From positions 3,410,001 to 3,474,000 of the forward strand of contig OZ252110.1 in the NCBI GenBank assembly GCA_965248545.1: 64,000 bases of DNA, in the 5' to 3' direction. Below are positions 24,765 to 33,071 of this stretch, piece after piece; the stretch's first letter is position 1, and the number at the start of each line of letters is the position of its first letter. The position numbers and the translations under genes are program-made. The notes under the pieces are model-generated. The model did no database searches. It was not told the DNA's origin and was given only the letters and a program-made list of their open reading frames with translations. Source of the DNA: Alteromonas_E sp965248545. GTDB taxonomy: Bacteria > Pseudomonadota > Gammaproteobacteria > Enterobacterales > Alteromonadaceae.

Positions 24765-25235
24765 ATGAAGTATGTAACGGTTTTTAGTGTCATTTGCTTA
24801 CTGTCTGGCTGCGCCAGTGGTCAGCTAGATCTTTATGGTTCAAATGGCGAAAAAATAGGGGAGTGCACTGCTGGATATGAGTGGCACCCAATCGGAGTAG
24901 AACATTCGGTAAACTGGCTGCTTAATCATTGTTATGAGACAGCACTCGCAAATGGCGATAAGGTAGAGCGTGTTTCAGACGCTGACATTATCAAAATCGA
25001 TTATTCATATCCTGCTCACCCATCAGGTGTACCCTGGAACAAAAAGCTCGCGTGGTCGGCGTATTGGTCCAATGTCATTAATGAACAAGAATACGGTTAT
25101 ATCGTCGCGGATTTGGAAAATGTCTACTATTTGAGTGTGGTAAGAGCAGAAACACAGCTTTCAGAGGGCGATATAACGCAAAGTGAATTTGATGCGCTTG
25201 TTTCTGAGGCCAAGTCTGCTTTTTATGGTAAGTAA
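24765..25235 (+). CDS. lipoprotein, cassette-like gene
   Basis: 156 residues with lipobox 'LLSGCAS' (Cys near 16). The C-terminal 35 residues ('LSEGDITQSEFDALVSEAKSAFYG') have the shape of a SHOCT-like helix-turn motif. ATG start with AAGGT upstream. It lies between attC-like sites 5 and 6. Confidence 0.6.
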   Translation: MKYVTVFSVICLLSGCASGQLDLYGSNGEKIGECTAGYEWHPIGVEHSVNWLLNHCYETALANGDKVERVSDADIIKIDYSYPAHPSGVPWNKKLAWSAYWSNVINEQEYGYIVADLENVYYLSVVRAETQLSEGDITQSEFDALVSEAKSAFYGK

Positions 25236-25238
25236 GAC

Positions 25239-25291
25239 TGCTAACAAACGGATTAATTTCAGACTGTGCGCTGTTTATTGGCGCGTTAATG
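25239..25291 (+). repeat. attC-like recombination site 6 (weak, short)
   Basis: CTAACAAACGG (25241-25251), matching the left end of Vibrio-type attC sites, and GCGCGTTAATG (25281-25291). About 50 bases, with poor inner pairing. Confidence 0.3.
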
Positions 25292-25325
25292 AGTACCGCT
25301 AGGGAAAAGAAATAAAGGAAACTAT

Positions 25326-25679
25326 ATGCCACATTTTATTGTCCATTGCTCGAACGATGTGCTGGATGGAATATCAGAAGAAAAGTTAAACGAAGAACTT
25401 CATGCAGTCGCTCATGGGTCTGGCTTATTCGAAGAAAACGATATCAAAGTACGCGTCCAACCTTTCGCAACCTACATCGTTGGTAACCAGAAACAATCGT
25501 TTATTCATGTCTTTGCCAGTATCATGCAAGGCAGGACTCAAGAGCAGCGCGCTGATTTATCTAGAGCAATTGTCAGCAAACTCGTCGAACTGTTTCCTCA
25601 CATTCAAAACATAGCCATGAATGTTGACGAATTCGAGAAAGCGACATATTGCAATAAGGCACTCTTATCAAAAATGTAG
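25326..25679 (+). CDS. CHMI-family isomerase (tautomerase superfamily)
   Basis: 117 residues resembling 5-carboxymethyl-2-hydroxymuconate delta-isomerase (HpaF/HpcD): begins 'MPHFIVHCS', identical in form to the family start that supplies the catalytic Pro1 after Met removal, then 'IKVRVQPFATYIVG', 'FIHVFASIMQGRTQEQRADLS'. The homoprotocatechuate pathway genes are absent here, so the substrate is probably different. AAAGGA precedes the ATG. Confidence 0.78.
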   Translation: MPHFIVHCSNDVLDGISEEKLNEELHAVAHGSGLFEENDIKVRVQPFATYIVGNQKQSFIHVFASIMQGRTQEQRADLSRAIVSKLVELFPHIQNIAMNVDEFEKATYCNKALLSKM

Positions 25680-25727
25680 CCAATAAGGCGCTACATTCAC
25701 GCCTGTCGGCCAACTAGACAATAATGC

Positions 25728-25758
25728 AGCGGTATTCGCTATCATACCGCTACTTTTT
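25728..25758. terminator. bidirectional terminator
   Basis: AGCGGTAT (25728-25735) and ATACCGCT (25744-25751) form a perfect stem with an 8-base loop, followed by AC and six T, between convergent genes. Outer GCCAAC/GTTGGC also pair, so an old attC site is a weak alternative. Confidence 0.7.
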
Positions 25759-25785
25759 TGCTCGGTAGGTTGGCTTTATTCACGC

Positions 25786-26433
25786 TTATTCAGGTTTAGA
25801 CAGTTCGTTCACTATTTTAGGAATAGCCAAATACGCCTTGTCGATCGAGGCTTTATGCCGCGCATCACCAAACTCCTGGTATTCGACCCGTACTTCAAAG
25901 GTTTTCTCTACACCAAGATACTTACTGATAGTATTGAGGTGGGGCTCTAAGTGATTCATACCCGCTCTGATCTCACCGGCGTTAAACCCAAATTCACCAC
26001 ATGACGTGAGTAACACAAGGGTTTTGCCTGAAAGGATAGGCTCTAACGGGAAGTCACCACGCGCCAAGTCAAAACTAAAGGTCTTGTTAACTCTGACAAC
26101 TTGGTCAACCCAAGCCTTCAATGCTGCGGGCATACCATAGTTATACATGGGCGTTGATATGACGATAATGCTTGCTTTAGTTAACTCCTCAATGAATAAA
26201 TCAGATTCCGCCAGCAATGAATTCTGCTCATCTGTACGCTCGTTTTCCTGAGTAAATGCAGCGGCTATCCAACCCTCGCAAATAAACCTGGGAGGCGAGC
26301 TACCGACATCTCGGTAGATAAACGTTGTATCTGCGTTTGCCTCAAGCCAATGGTTTTTAAATTCATCTCCAAGCGACCGGGTAATTGAGCGATTTTTCCG
26401 TGCACTTGCATCAATATGAAGTAGAACTGTCAT
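25786..26433 (-). CDS. FMN-dependent NADH-azoreductase-like flavoprotein
   Basis: 215 residues of the AzoR/flavodoxin-like fold family, reducing azo dyes or quinones with NADH. Seen: 'LLHIDASARKNRSITRSL' (FMN phosphate loop), 'TPMYNYGMPAALKAWVDQ', 'VRVNKTFSFD' and 'LLTSCGEFG'. AzoR homologues are about 200 residues. It is divergent from a LysR gene with a dyad in between, the usual arrangement for an inducible quinone or azo reductase. Confidence 0.85.
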   Translation of the reverse strand: MTVLLHIDASARKNRSITRSLGDEFKNHWLEANADTTFIYRDVGSSPPRFICEGWIAAAFTQENERTDEQNSLLAESDLFIEELTKASIIVISTPMYNYGMPAALKAWVDQVVRVNKTFSFDLARGDFPLEPILSGKTLVLLTSCGEFGFNAGEIRAGMNHLEPHLNTISKYLGVEKTFEVRVEYQEFGDARHKASIDKAYLAIPKIVNELSKPE

Positions 26434-26472
26434 AATATATACCTGCTGTAACCGTAATTAGTGTCACAGATT

Positions 26473-26500
26473 ATTTGCAAGTAGGGCTGGCTTGACAAAT
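26473..26500. promoter_or_regulatory. dyad between azoreductase and LysR genes
   Basis: ATTTGCAAG (26473-26481) and CTTGACAAAT (26491-26500) are complementary apart from one extra A. It is a candidate binding site for the adjacent LysR-type regulator. Confidence 0.45.
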
Positions 26501-26547
26501 GGTAAAAAAGCACTCATAAATGAAATATTTGCATCTATAGGGTGGCT

Positions 26548-27432
26548 ATGTTTTCCCACTTACCCCAGTTGAATCAGGTGCGAGGGTTTGAAGCCGCTGC
26601 GCGATTAGGCAGTTTTAAGGCTGCGGGAGAGGAATTAAATCTTTCTCCCACAGCGATTTCGCATCAGATCTCCAACTTAGAAGAGAAGTTAGGCGTTTTG
26701 CTTTTTGAACGAAAAACACGCGCCGTAACCTTAACCCATGAAGGGACTAAGCTTGCAGAAGCGGTATATCAAGCGTTGCAAAGGATTGCGGCAACCATTG
26801 AAGAAATTTCATTCACTAAATCTGTGCTCAGGGTATCGACAACCACATCGTTTGCATCATTGTGGTTAGTGCCTAATTTGGAGGATTTCCAAAAACAATA
26901 CCCAGAGGTGCAAGTCGAGATAAAAACGACCGAGGATCTTATCGATATCGAGCGCGATCGCAGCGTTGATCTGGTAATACGGTACGGTTGCATCACACAA
27001 GAAAACAGCGGCGCAACGAAATTAATCACTGAGGATTTCAACGCGTATGGAACAGCGGCCTATTTAGCCAGTCACAAGCAGCTAGAAGACGCGACCGTCA
27101 TTGAGACAGCATGGAAGAACAAGCACTTGCCGTCTGTTTCATGGCATGAGTGGTTCAAAGCATTTCACCCAAATACTTCAGCCTCAAACATAATACGCTT
27201 TGATCAGGAGCATCATTCCATTCAGGCTGCGTTAGCGGGGCAAGGTATGGTATTAGCCAGCTCAGTTTTAGCTGAAATGGCGATACAGCAGCGCTGGTTG
27301 CAACCTTTGGACAATCAATACTCAGTGCCGGGTCTGACCTATTACTTAATGGTTTCACCGCACAGTGAAAATCTATACAAATCTATAGTCTTTAAACAAT
27401 GGTTAGTAGAAAAATTGAATGCGAATGCCTAA
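26548..27432 (+). CDS. LysR-family regulator, GcvA-like
   Basis: About 294 residues. HTH region 'FEAAARLGSFKAAGEELNLS' then 'TAISHQISNLEEKLGVLLFERK' is typical of the GcvA subgroup, as are 'LRVSTTTSFASLWLVPNLEDF' and 'VDLVIRYG' in the effector domain. GTG at 26542 is in frame two codons earlier. Divergent from the azoreductase gene, which is its likely target. Confidence 0.87.
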   Translation: MFSHLPQLNQVRGFEAAARLGSFKAAGEELNLSPTAISHQISNLEEKLGVLLFERKTRAVTLTHEGTKLAEAVYQALQRIAATIEEISFTKSVLRVSTTTSFASLWLVPNLEDFQKQYPEVQVEIKTTEDLIDIERDRSVDLVIRYGCITQENSGATKLITEDFNAYGTAAYLASHKQLEDATVIETAWKNKHLPSVSWHEWFKAFHPNTSASNIIRFDQEHHSIQAALAGQGMVLASSVLAEMAIQQRWLQPLDNQYSVPGLTYYLMVSPHSENLYKSIVFKQWLVEKLNANA

Positions 27433-27510
27433 CATGTCATCCCACAAGGACAGAGTTTCTCGTTACCGTTGAGGGACCGAGAGAACCCTCTATCTTCAAC
27501 AGGAATTGAA

Positions 27511-28116
27511 ATGATATCAGCATTCTTTTTTGTAACGCTCTTAGGTGTATGCTTGAGCTTTGCTACAGAGTTTAGCAAAAGAGGGGATGATGGCGTCCTG
27601 CTGACGATCTGGAAATACCTCAGTTACTACACCACCTTATCTAATTTACTGGTGCTCGTTTCGTTCGGTGCGCTCGCTTTTTGGCCCGAATCGTCATTGG
27701 CAATGTTGTTTAAAAACGCCAACATTGCAGCGGCAATTGCGTTTTATATTACAACCGTTGGAATTGCTAATTACCTTATCTTTGGGTGGCTAACACTGCC
27801 ATTTGTTAATCGCATTGCAGATCTATTGGTGCATGCAATTACGCCCATCATGGCTTTCTGTTATTGGTTGTTCTTAGCCGAGAAGGGGCAACTGGAATAT
27901 TCGCTGTTAGGGTATTGGTTTATATTCCCGCTCGGTTATGCGTTTTATACGATGTTGCATGGTAAGTGGTCGCGATTCTATCCCTACGAATTTACCAACA
28001 TTCAGGTACTAGGCTTAAAAAAGGTGATGCTTAATGCGGTGGGATTATCTGTCTGTTTGCTCATTGGTGGCGCACTTTTTATTCTGCTGGGTAAAACCGT
28101 TGGACAGCTCCAGTGA
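27511..28116 (+). CDS. Pr6Pr-family membrane protein
   Basis: About 201 residues from the ATG at 27511 (AGGA upstream; the frame opens at 27469). Six hydrophobic segments with 'YLSYYTTLSNLLVLVSF' and 'HAITPIMAFCYWLF', the pattern of the Pr6Pr/FAR-17a-like small membrane family of unknown function. Monocistronic. Confidence 0.65.
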   Translation: MISAFFFVTLLGVCLSFATEFSKRGDDGVLLTIWKYLSYYTTLSNLLVLVSFGALAFWPESSLAMLFKNANIAAAIAFYITTVGIANYLIFGWLTLPFVNRIADLLVHAITPIMAFCYWLFLAEKGQLEYSLLGYWFIFPLGYAFYTMLHGKWSRFYPYEFTNIQVLGLKKVMLNAVGLSVCLLIGGALFILLGKTVGQLQ

Positions 28117-28230
28117 ATTGCTAGGCTGGTTGGTTTTGCCATTGTTACAATTAGGCTAGAGCACTTCGCAATTAGCGCGCCACTGCTTAGTCGCTAACCG
28201 TTAGTAAGTCTTATGTTCGGGAGATTAAAC

Positions 28231-28608
28231 ATGATTGGATATGTTACGTTGGGGGTGAGCGATGTTGCTAAGTCCGGGGATTTTTATGAAACATTGTTTT
28301 CAATGTTAGGAGCAAAGCGCATTTTTGAACAAACGGCATGTCTTGCATGGGCAAAAGATGACAACTCAGTTGTTTTCACAATATTGACACCAGAAAACGG
28401 CCTACCACCAACTGCCGGGAACGGCACAATGATTGCGCTTCAAGCGGAGTCAGAGCTGCAGGTTGATTCACTCCATAAAAAAGCTCTGGATATGGGGGGC
28501 GCAGACGCTGGTCCACCGGGTCTTCGCGGCGGCGGTTATTATTGTGCTTACATTAGAGACTTTGATGGAAACAAACTTAACTTCCACTTCAACCCAAATG
28601 CCGCATAG
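28231..28608 (+). CDS. VOC-superfamily (glyoxalase-like) protein
   Basis: About 125 residues from the ATG at 28231 (GGGAG upstream; an ATG at 28213 would place this site inside the gene). Fold features 'MIGYVTLGVSDVAKSGDFYE' and 'YYCAYIRDFDGNKLNFHF' carry the paired beta-alpha-beta-beta motif; 'DFDGNKL' and a final His/Phe resemble the metal-binding strand. Related proteins act on toxic aldehydes or confer drug tolerance, but the substrate is unknown. Confidence 0.8.
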   Translation: MIGYVTLGVSDVAKSGDFYETLFSMLGAKRIFEQTACLAWAKDDNSVVFTILTPENGLPPTAGNGTMIALQAESELQVDSLHKKALDMGGADAGPPGLRGGGYYCAYIRDFDGNKLNFHFNPNAA

Positions 28609-28693
28609 TAAAACGTTTAGCCACAAGTTGTTTACTGCGTTGAGAAAGGCTCTGACTGATAACTCGGCATCACCGGAGCGCTGAGTATTGATT

Positions 28694-29122
28694 ATGGACT
28701 TTTTAGTAGAGCAGAAAATGTTCGGCAGCAAGATCCTCGGTGCCAGGATAGCTAAATCCAGTGGTCGTCATATTGAGAAGGTATTTCAAAACGGTTATTC
28801 CATCTCGACTGAGAACGGAATTTTTAGCGGACTGTTTCTAAACTTCACAGACGGTTTTCACGCTTACAAGGCTTTTGAGGGTACCATTGGGGTTAAGGGG
28901 CAACGCTATGTTTTTAACGAACAAACCAGCGTAAAAGAAATTGAAACTGTTTTTGGTCATGCTGTGGATGGTTTTAAAGACGACGTCGAGATTAACCGCA
29001 GATTTGTGCTCAGCGGCTTACAAATCGACTGCAGTTGGTATCATGATGCCGACGGTATCGCGTTCACTTACATGTTTATAGAAAAAGATGATGGCTTTTA
29101 TCAAACACGTGATTTTGAATAA
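28694..29122 (+). CDS. conserved protein of unknown function
   Basis: About 142 residues, soluble, from the ATG at 28694 (a TTG two codons earlier is possible). Beta-rich with Phe/Tyr/Gly: 'ISTENGIFSGLFLNFTDG', 'GQRYVFNEQTSVKEIETVFG'. The second phrase, a threshold segment followed by a helix, recalls DUF7738-type proteins; I am not certain. Confidence 0.5.
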   Translation: MDFLVEQKMFGSKILGARIAKSSGRHIEKVFQNGYSISTENGIFSGLFLNFTDGFHAYKAFEGTIGVKGQRYVFNEQTSVKEIETVFGHAVDGFKDDVEINRRFVLSGLQIDCSWYHDADGIAFTYMFIEKDDGFYQTRDFE

Positions 29123-29153
29123 ACCAATCGGTGTCCTCGCAGTGTTCATTACA

Positions 29154-29186
29154 CTGTCTGTCAGCTGTTTGTCGCCTGTTTGTCAC
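29154..29186 (+). repeat. three tandem 11-base repeats upstream of the HTH gene
   Basis: CTGTCTGTCAG, CTGTTTGTCGC and CTGTTTGTCAC follow one another without gaps. They end 22 bases before a TATAAT box (29209-29214) and 62 before the GTG start, so they could be binding sites for the HTH protein or an activator. Confidence 0.55.
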
Positions 29187-29208
29187 TGCCGACAACGAAT
29201 CTGCGGTA

Positions 29209-29214
29209 TATAAT
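29209..29214 (+). promoter_or_regulatory. -10 box of the HTH-membrane gene
   Basis: TATAAT consensus at 29209-29214, 34 bases before the GTG start at 29248; no good -35 at 16-18 bases, which fits activator dependence. Confidence 0.5.
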
Positions 29215-29247
29215 CATGCTCGATTCAGACAAGGAAAGACAACAACT

Positions 29248-29751
29248 GTGAAAGCATTGAGACTTGCAAAACACTGGTCCCAAGACGAGTTGGCTCAAAT
29301 GAGCAACTTAAATGTTCGGACAATTCAACGAGTAGAAAAAGGGCAAAGTGTCGGCACCGAAACCCTAAAGGCATTGGCTGCCGTTTTTGAGATCACAACT
29401 GATGAACTTGTGGAGGCGATAGAGTCAGAAAAACGCGCTGAGTCAGCAAAAGAGGAGGATAAAATCAAAACTCAATCTTCTGAAACGAAGGCGCTTGAGA
29501 AGGTTAAATCGATTAAGTATTTTTATGCATTTTCTGCGTTCTTAATCGCAGTATTTCTGCTTTTTATGCTGCCAAACTACAATGGGGGCGAGAATCTCGG
29601 TCCACTAATTGTCGTGTTTTTGTCGTTTAGCGCGCTTATCGCTATCCACGCCGTCATCGTGTTTCAACCATTTGGGGAAGAGTGGGAAAAAGAAAAAGTC
29701 GCCCAAATCATGAAAAAACAGAGCGGGCAACATGATTCAGACGCCGAATAA
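29248..29751 (+). CDS. XRE-type HTH protein with two C-terminal membrane segments
   Basis: About 167 residues from GTG 29248 (AAGGAAAG nine bases upstream; the frame is open from 29131). HTH 'LRLAKHWSQDELAQMSNLNV' then 'RTIQRVEKGQSVGTETLKALA' at residues 3-50, a charged linker, and two hydrophobic segments (about 93-111 and 121-142). Membrane-tethered XRE regulators of this shape are known in small signalling pairs, but the partner and target are unknown. Confidence 0.75.
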   Translation: MKALRLAKHWSQDELAQMSNLNVRTIQRVEKGQSVGTETLKALAAVFEITTDELVEAIESEKRAESAKEEDKIKTQSSETKALEKVKSIKYFYAFSAFLIAVFLLFMLPNYNGGENLGPLIVVFLSFSALIAIHAVIVFQPFGEEWEKEKVAQIMKKQSGQHDSDAE

Positions 29752-29796
29752 AGCATCAACAAGCTGCCACTTGCCAGTTTAAAAAGGAGTTATTGA

Positions 29797-30294
29797 TTGA
29801 TTAGATCTAAGTTACTCATTGTGCTTATAGCGCTCACGCAAACCTATCTGGCTCATGCTACTTCGACTACCGCAGATAGTGAAAAAGAAGTACTGGCTTC
29901 GTTTCAAAGCCTGATCGACGCCTCAATGAATTTGGATGCTGAAGCCTATTTCCAACATTTTGATGCTGACAAGTTTGTTGGTTTGAATAGCAACGGGACC
30001 AACTGGAATTCGCTTACAGATTTTGCGCCTGTCGTCACCATTGGCTTTGACTCAATTCAGGAAGTGATTTCACTCGAGTTCCCAAACGTTAAAGTGTCGA
30101 TTATCGACCAATACACTGCGGTGTTAGTAAATGAGTTTTCGCAATCTGTACTGCTCAAGAATAATGCGACCATCACTGTTTCAGGAGGTGGTACTCAAGT
30201 CTGGTCTAAACGCAGCGGAGACTGGAAGTTAGTCAGTGTGTCAGCGAGTAATAAACCAACCCCCACCGCTCACGATGAAAAGAGTCAGAATTAG
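29797..30294 (+). CDS. secreted DUF4440/SnoaL-like protein
   Basis: 165 residues from a TTG with AAGGAG seven bases upstream. Signal peptide ends near 'TYLAHA' (residue 22). The mature part is an NTF2-like domain ('EKEVLASFQSLIDASMNLDA' ... 'TQVWSKRSGDWKLVSVSAS'). A periplasmic or secreted role with unknown ligand. Confidence 0.68.
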   Translation: MIRSKLLIVLIALTQTYLAHATSTTADSEKEVLASFQSLIDASMNLDAEAYFQHFDADKFVGLNSNGTNWNSLTDFAPVVTIGFDSIQEVISLEFPNVKVSIIDQYTAVLVNEFSQSVLLKNNATITVSGGGTQVWSKRSGDWKLVSVSASNKPTPTAHDEKSQN

Positions 30295-30532
30295 TTGCTT
30301 AGTCGGTTTTCTTGAGTCACGATTAGTGTAAAAGAGCGGCTTGATTTGAACGAACCTCGATTCACTGACCGCTAGCCTACACGGTGTAAATTTGTCCAAG
30401 GAAGGTGGCACATCAATAAGCTAAAAAAGATAGTATCGGACGAGTTAAAGTATCTGTGCTTTAGACCGATTCGTCTTGATCTCTAAATGTAAAACCCTAA
30501 TTGTTCACTCAACACTCTATATGGAGATAGAT

Positions 30533-30997
30533 ATGAAAATTTTGTTTGCAACACTATTATTGTTACTTGCCGGCTGTAGTGCGACGCAGAGTGAAAACTC
30601 GACAGATAGTACATTCATCACGTATTCGGATACGATGGATATTATTCGAAGTGCCGCAGAGTCAGCGCCCCATGCTGTTGAAGGCGAGTATATTCTGAAT
30701 ATCAAGGCGACGGGCAGTCAGGGAGCATTTGTGTACCTGAATACTGAGTTAGACTACCGTGACCAACGTTCCGTTACAGTCGCAATTCACCCAAGAGCCG
30801 TTAAGGCGTTTATAGATAAATACGGCAGTGCGCCGCAAGACTACTTTCTCGACAAATCGATCGCCGTTTCTGGCCAAGCAAAACGGATTAAGATCAACTT
30901 TAATTCGCAGGGTAAGCCGACCGGGAAATATTATTATCAAACGCACATTCGCATTAAAGATGTATCGCAAATTCAAGTCCTTTCACAGAGCGTTTGA
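30533..30997 (+). CDS. lipoprotein of unknown function
   Basis: About 154 residues from the ATG at 30533, with 'TATGGAGATAG' upstream; a longer frame starts at 30476. Lipobox 'LLAGCSA' (Cys near 13). The mature part, 'AVEGEYILNIKATGSQGAFVYLN' and 'DYFLDKSIAVSGQAKRIKI', reads like an OB-fold, as in periplasmic nucleic-acid or stress proteins. The 238-base gap before it holds no gene I can support. Confidence 0.6.
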   Translation: MKILFATLLLLLAGCSATQSENSTDSTFITYSDTMDIIRSAAESAPHAVEGEYILNIKATGSQGAFVYLNTELDYRDQRSVTVAIHPRAVKAFIDKYGSAPQDYFLDKSIAVSGQAKRIKINFNSQGKPTGKYYYQTHIRIKDVSQIQVLSQSV

Positions 30998-31088
30998 TCA
31001 GATGACCTTTTAAGCGACTGAACTAATACAAGTCGAACCGGTCGGTATCAATATCAGTGCGCCAATTCAATACATGGAGTTACTCACA

Positions 31089-31463
31089 GTGCGGAAAATT
31101 TCTCTCATTGTCTTTTTATTACTCGGGATCAGTGGTTGTACGATTAACATTGGTAGTATCCCAGAACTTCCTGAAGTCATTCAGCTGAGTGATGGCACCT
31201 ATAAAGTGTTTGTCACCGATGAAAGCAAGCAGATTGTCGTGAAAGCCTCAAAAGGTATGATGGAAAAAACCTGTGAAGATCACGATAAAACATACACGAT
31301 TTTGTCAGAAGATATTCAGATGACCGGTAAGGTGTATTCGTCCTCTTACAAAGAGAGCGCAATTTCGGTGTTCGGTGTCACTAAATCTGAAACAGAGTAC
31401 CAACCTCAGCATATGCACGAAGGTGAGTTCCACTTTACCTGTGTGGGTAGCCAGAAAGTATAA
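31089..31463 (+). CDS. lipoprotein of unknown function
   Basis: About 124 residues from the GTG at 31089, chosen because TGGAG lies nine bases upstream and lipobox placement is good ('LLGISGCT', Cys near 17). An ATG at 31074 is in frame. Contains 'LSDGTYKVFVTDESKQIVVKA' and 'CEDHDKTYTIL'. Family not recognised. Confidence 0.55.
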   Translation: MRKISLIVFLLLGISGCTINIGSIPELPEVIQLSDGTYKVFVTDESKQIVVKASKGMMEKTCEDHDKTYTILSEDIQMTGKVYSSSYKESAISVFGVTKSETEYQPQHMHEGEFHFTCVGSQKV

Positions 31464-31482
31464 CCAGCTCAAAGAGGCGTTA

Positions 31483-31842
31483 ATGCTGTACTTGTTTTTG
31501 GGTAACGCTTCCGTAGGACTTTTAATCCTGCTGGGTATTCCAGTCGAAGATGCACTGACAAGCGGTCAATATGTTTTCTTGATCGCGTTTTCAGTATTTT
31601 TAGATTTGCTGCCTACTGTGGGTTATCTCGTCGGCCGTTATTTTTCAAAGCAACCGAAGTTACATTGGGAAACCCTGTTGGGTTTTGGGCTTATCATCGG
31701 CGTTGTAACCCAAGTGCTGTTACCCGAGTTTGGCTTGCGTGAAGCGGATGGTAGTTCATATTGGTATATTCCTGCTGCGTTGTGTCTTGTAATTGCGTTC
31801 GTTCCTCCACACATTGAAGTTTGGCGCAAGTCGTCAGAGTAA
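31483..31842 (+). CDS. small membrane protein of unknown function
   Basis: About 119 residues from the ATG at 31483 (AGAGG five bases upstream; frame open from 31375 inside the previous gene). Four hydrophobic segments and a C-terminal 'PPHIEVWRKSSE'. Not recognised. Confidence 0.55.
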   Translation: MLYLFLGNASVGLLILLGIPVEDALTSGQYVFLIAFSVFLDLLPTVGYLVGRYFSKQPKLHWETLLGFGLIIGVVTQVLLPEFGLREADGSSYWYIPAALCLVIAFVPPHIEVWRKSSE

Positions 31843-31863
31843 ACACGGATTAAATATCTATCT

Positions 31864-32352
31864 ATGAATATTAGAGAAGCGACAACAGCAGACTGGGATC
31901 ACATCTGGCCAATATTTCACGACATTGTAAAAGTGGGTGAAACGTATGGCTATGCGGTAGACACAACGAAATCACAAGCTGAGAGCATCTGGTTGGAAAC
32001 ACCTCGCAAGACATTCGTGTTTGAAGACGAAGGTGAAATTTTAGGGACGTATTACTTAAAAACGAATCAAGCTGGGCCCGGCAGCCACGTGTGTAATTGT
32101 GGTTACATGGTATCTTCGCGAGCGAGAGGTAGAGGGCTAGCGACGTCAATGTGCGAGCATTCACAAGCCGTAGCAGTAGAACTCGGCTACCAAGCCATGC
32201 AATTTAACTTCGTCGCGGCGAGTAACGAAGGGGCAGTGCGCTTGTGGACCAAACTTGGCTTCGACACTGTAGGGCGTTTACCCAAGGCTTTTCATCATAC
32301 AACCAATGGGTACGTGGATGCGTTAGTGATGTATAAGTGGTTAGGTCGCTAG
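31864..32352 (+). CDS. GNAT-family N-acetyltransferase
   Basis: 162 residues. The acetyl-CoA loop is 'YMVSSRARGRGLATSMCE' (R/Q-x-x-G-x-G/A form) around residues 80-97; the beta4 strand 'FEDEGEILGTYYLK' and 'AVRLWTKLGFDTVGRLPKAF' match the RimI/YhhY-like layout. Acceptor unknown. Confidence 0.85.
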   Translation: MNIREATTADWDHIWPIFHDIVKVGETYGYAVDTTKSQAESIWLETPRKTFVFEDEGEILGTYYLKTNQAGPGSHVCNCGYMVSSRARGRGLATSMCEHSQAVAVELGYQAMQFNFVAASNEGAVRLWTKLGFDTVGRLPKAFHHTTNGYVDALVMYKWLGR

Positions 32353-32463
32353 CGATCTCACGGCTTAAATGCTCAATTTGGTTTTCAAGCTGTTGAAACC
32401 CCTGAGATATTGATGCAAATTTGGCAACCAGATATTTACCAAATCAGACAGGAATAGCGCAAC

Positions 32464-32616
32464 ATGAGTCGCGGTACTGAACAATCTCCTGAGTCGACAA
32501 CCGCTAAGAGCCAAAACGGTAGTAACAAACGTTCAGTTTTGAAAGCACTGCTGATTGGTTTCGGCTGCGGAGTGTTTTTTATTGTGGCCGCCAAGCTTGT
32601 GAGCAATGTTGTATAA
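32464..32616 (+). CDS. very small single-TM protein
   Basis: A 50-residue open frame from ATG to TAA, preceded by CAGGA ten bases upstream. A Ser/Lys-rich cytoplasmic N-terminus (about 25 residues) is followed by one membrane helix 'ALLIGFGCGVFFIVAAKLV'. It ends 8 bases before the next gene. Plausible small membrane protein; not proven to be translated. Confidence 0.5.
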   Translation: MSRGTEQSPESTTAKSQNGSNKRSVLKALLIGFGCGVFFIVAAKLVSNVV

Positions 32617-32624
32617 ATTGCATT

Positions 32625-33065
32625 ATGGAAGGTAGTAACCAACTTATTATTGCCGGTAGTCTCAGTTTTATTGCCGCAGCACTACACATTGGGATCATCT
32701 TTGGTGGCCCTGATTGGTATCGCTTTTTTGGTGCGGGAGAAGCGATGGCGCAAGCTGCCGAATCCGGTGATTGGATGCCAACGCTAATAACACTGGGGAT
32801 CGCGTCGGTGTTAACTTTGTGGGGCTTTTATGCGCTATCAGGTGCCGGTGTGATAACGCCTTTGCCATTACTCAAAGTGGCCTTGGTACTAATAACGGGC
32901 GTGTATTTACTGCGAGGTGTGGCCGGTTTTATTCTGCCATTCGTGTCTCAGCATCCTGCGATCACGCAAAATTCAGTGACGTTTTGGATGGTCAGTTCTA
33001 TTGTTTGCTGCCTATTTGGTGTGTTTCATCTGCTGGGCCTTTTGAGCAGATGGAAGGTATTGTAA
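32625..33065 (+). CDS. four-TM membrane protein
   Basis: 146 residues with four hydrophobic segments (about 8-27, 54-75, 83-102, 122-140). 'DWYRFFGAGEAMAQAAESGDW' between segments 1 and 2 is a feature of small uncharacterised membrane proteins of marine bacteria. 8 bases after the 50-residue gene, so probably one transcript. Confidence 0.6.
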   Translation: MEGSNQLIIAGSLSFIAAALHIGIIFGGPDWYRFFGAGEAMAQAAESGDWMPTLITLGIASVLTLWGFYALSGAGVITPLPLLKVALVLITGVYLLRGVAGFILPFVSQHPAITQNSVTFWMVSSIVCCLFGVFHLLGLLSRWKVL

Positions 33066-33071
33066 ATTCAC

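Noticed and set aside
25681..25785. Seventh attC site after the CHMI-like gene
   Set aside because: GCCAAC/GTTGGC ends pair, but the stem with T-run is better explained as a terminator between convergent genes.
28117..28230. CTAACCGTTAG near-palindrome before the VOC gene
   Set aside because: Ends are in the wrong order and spacing for an attC site; no other role visible.
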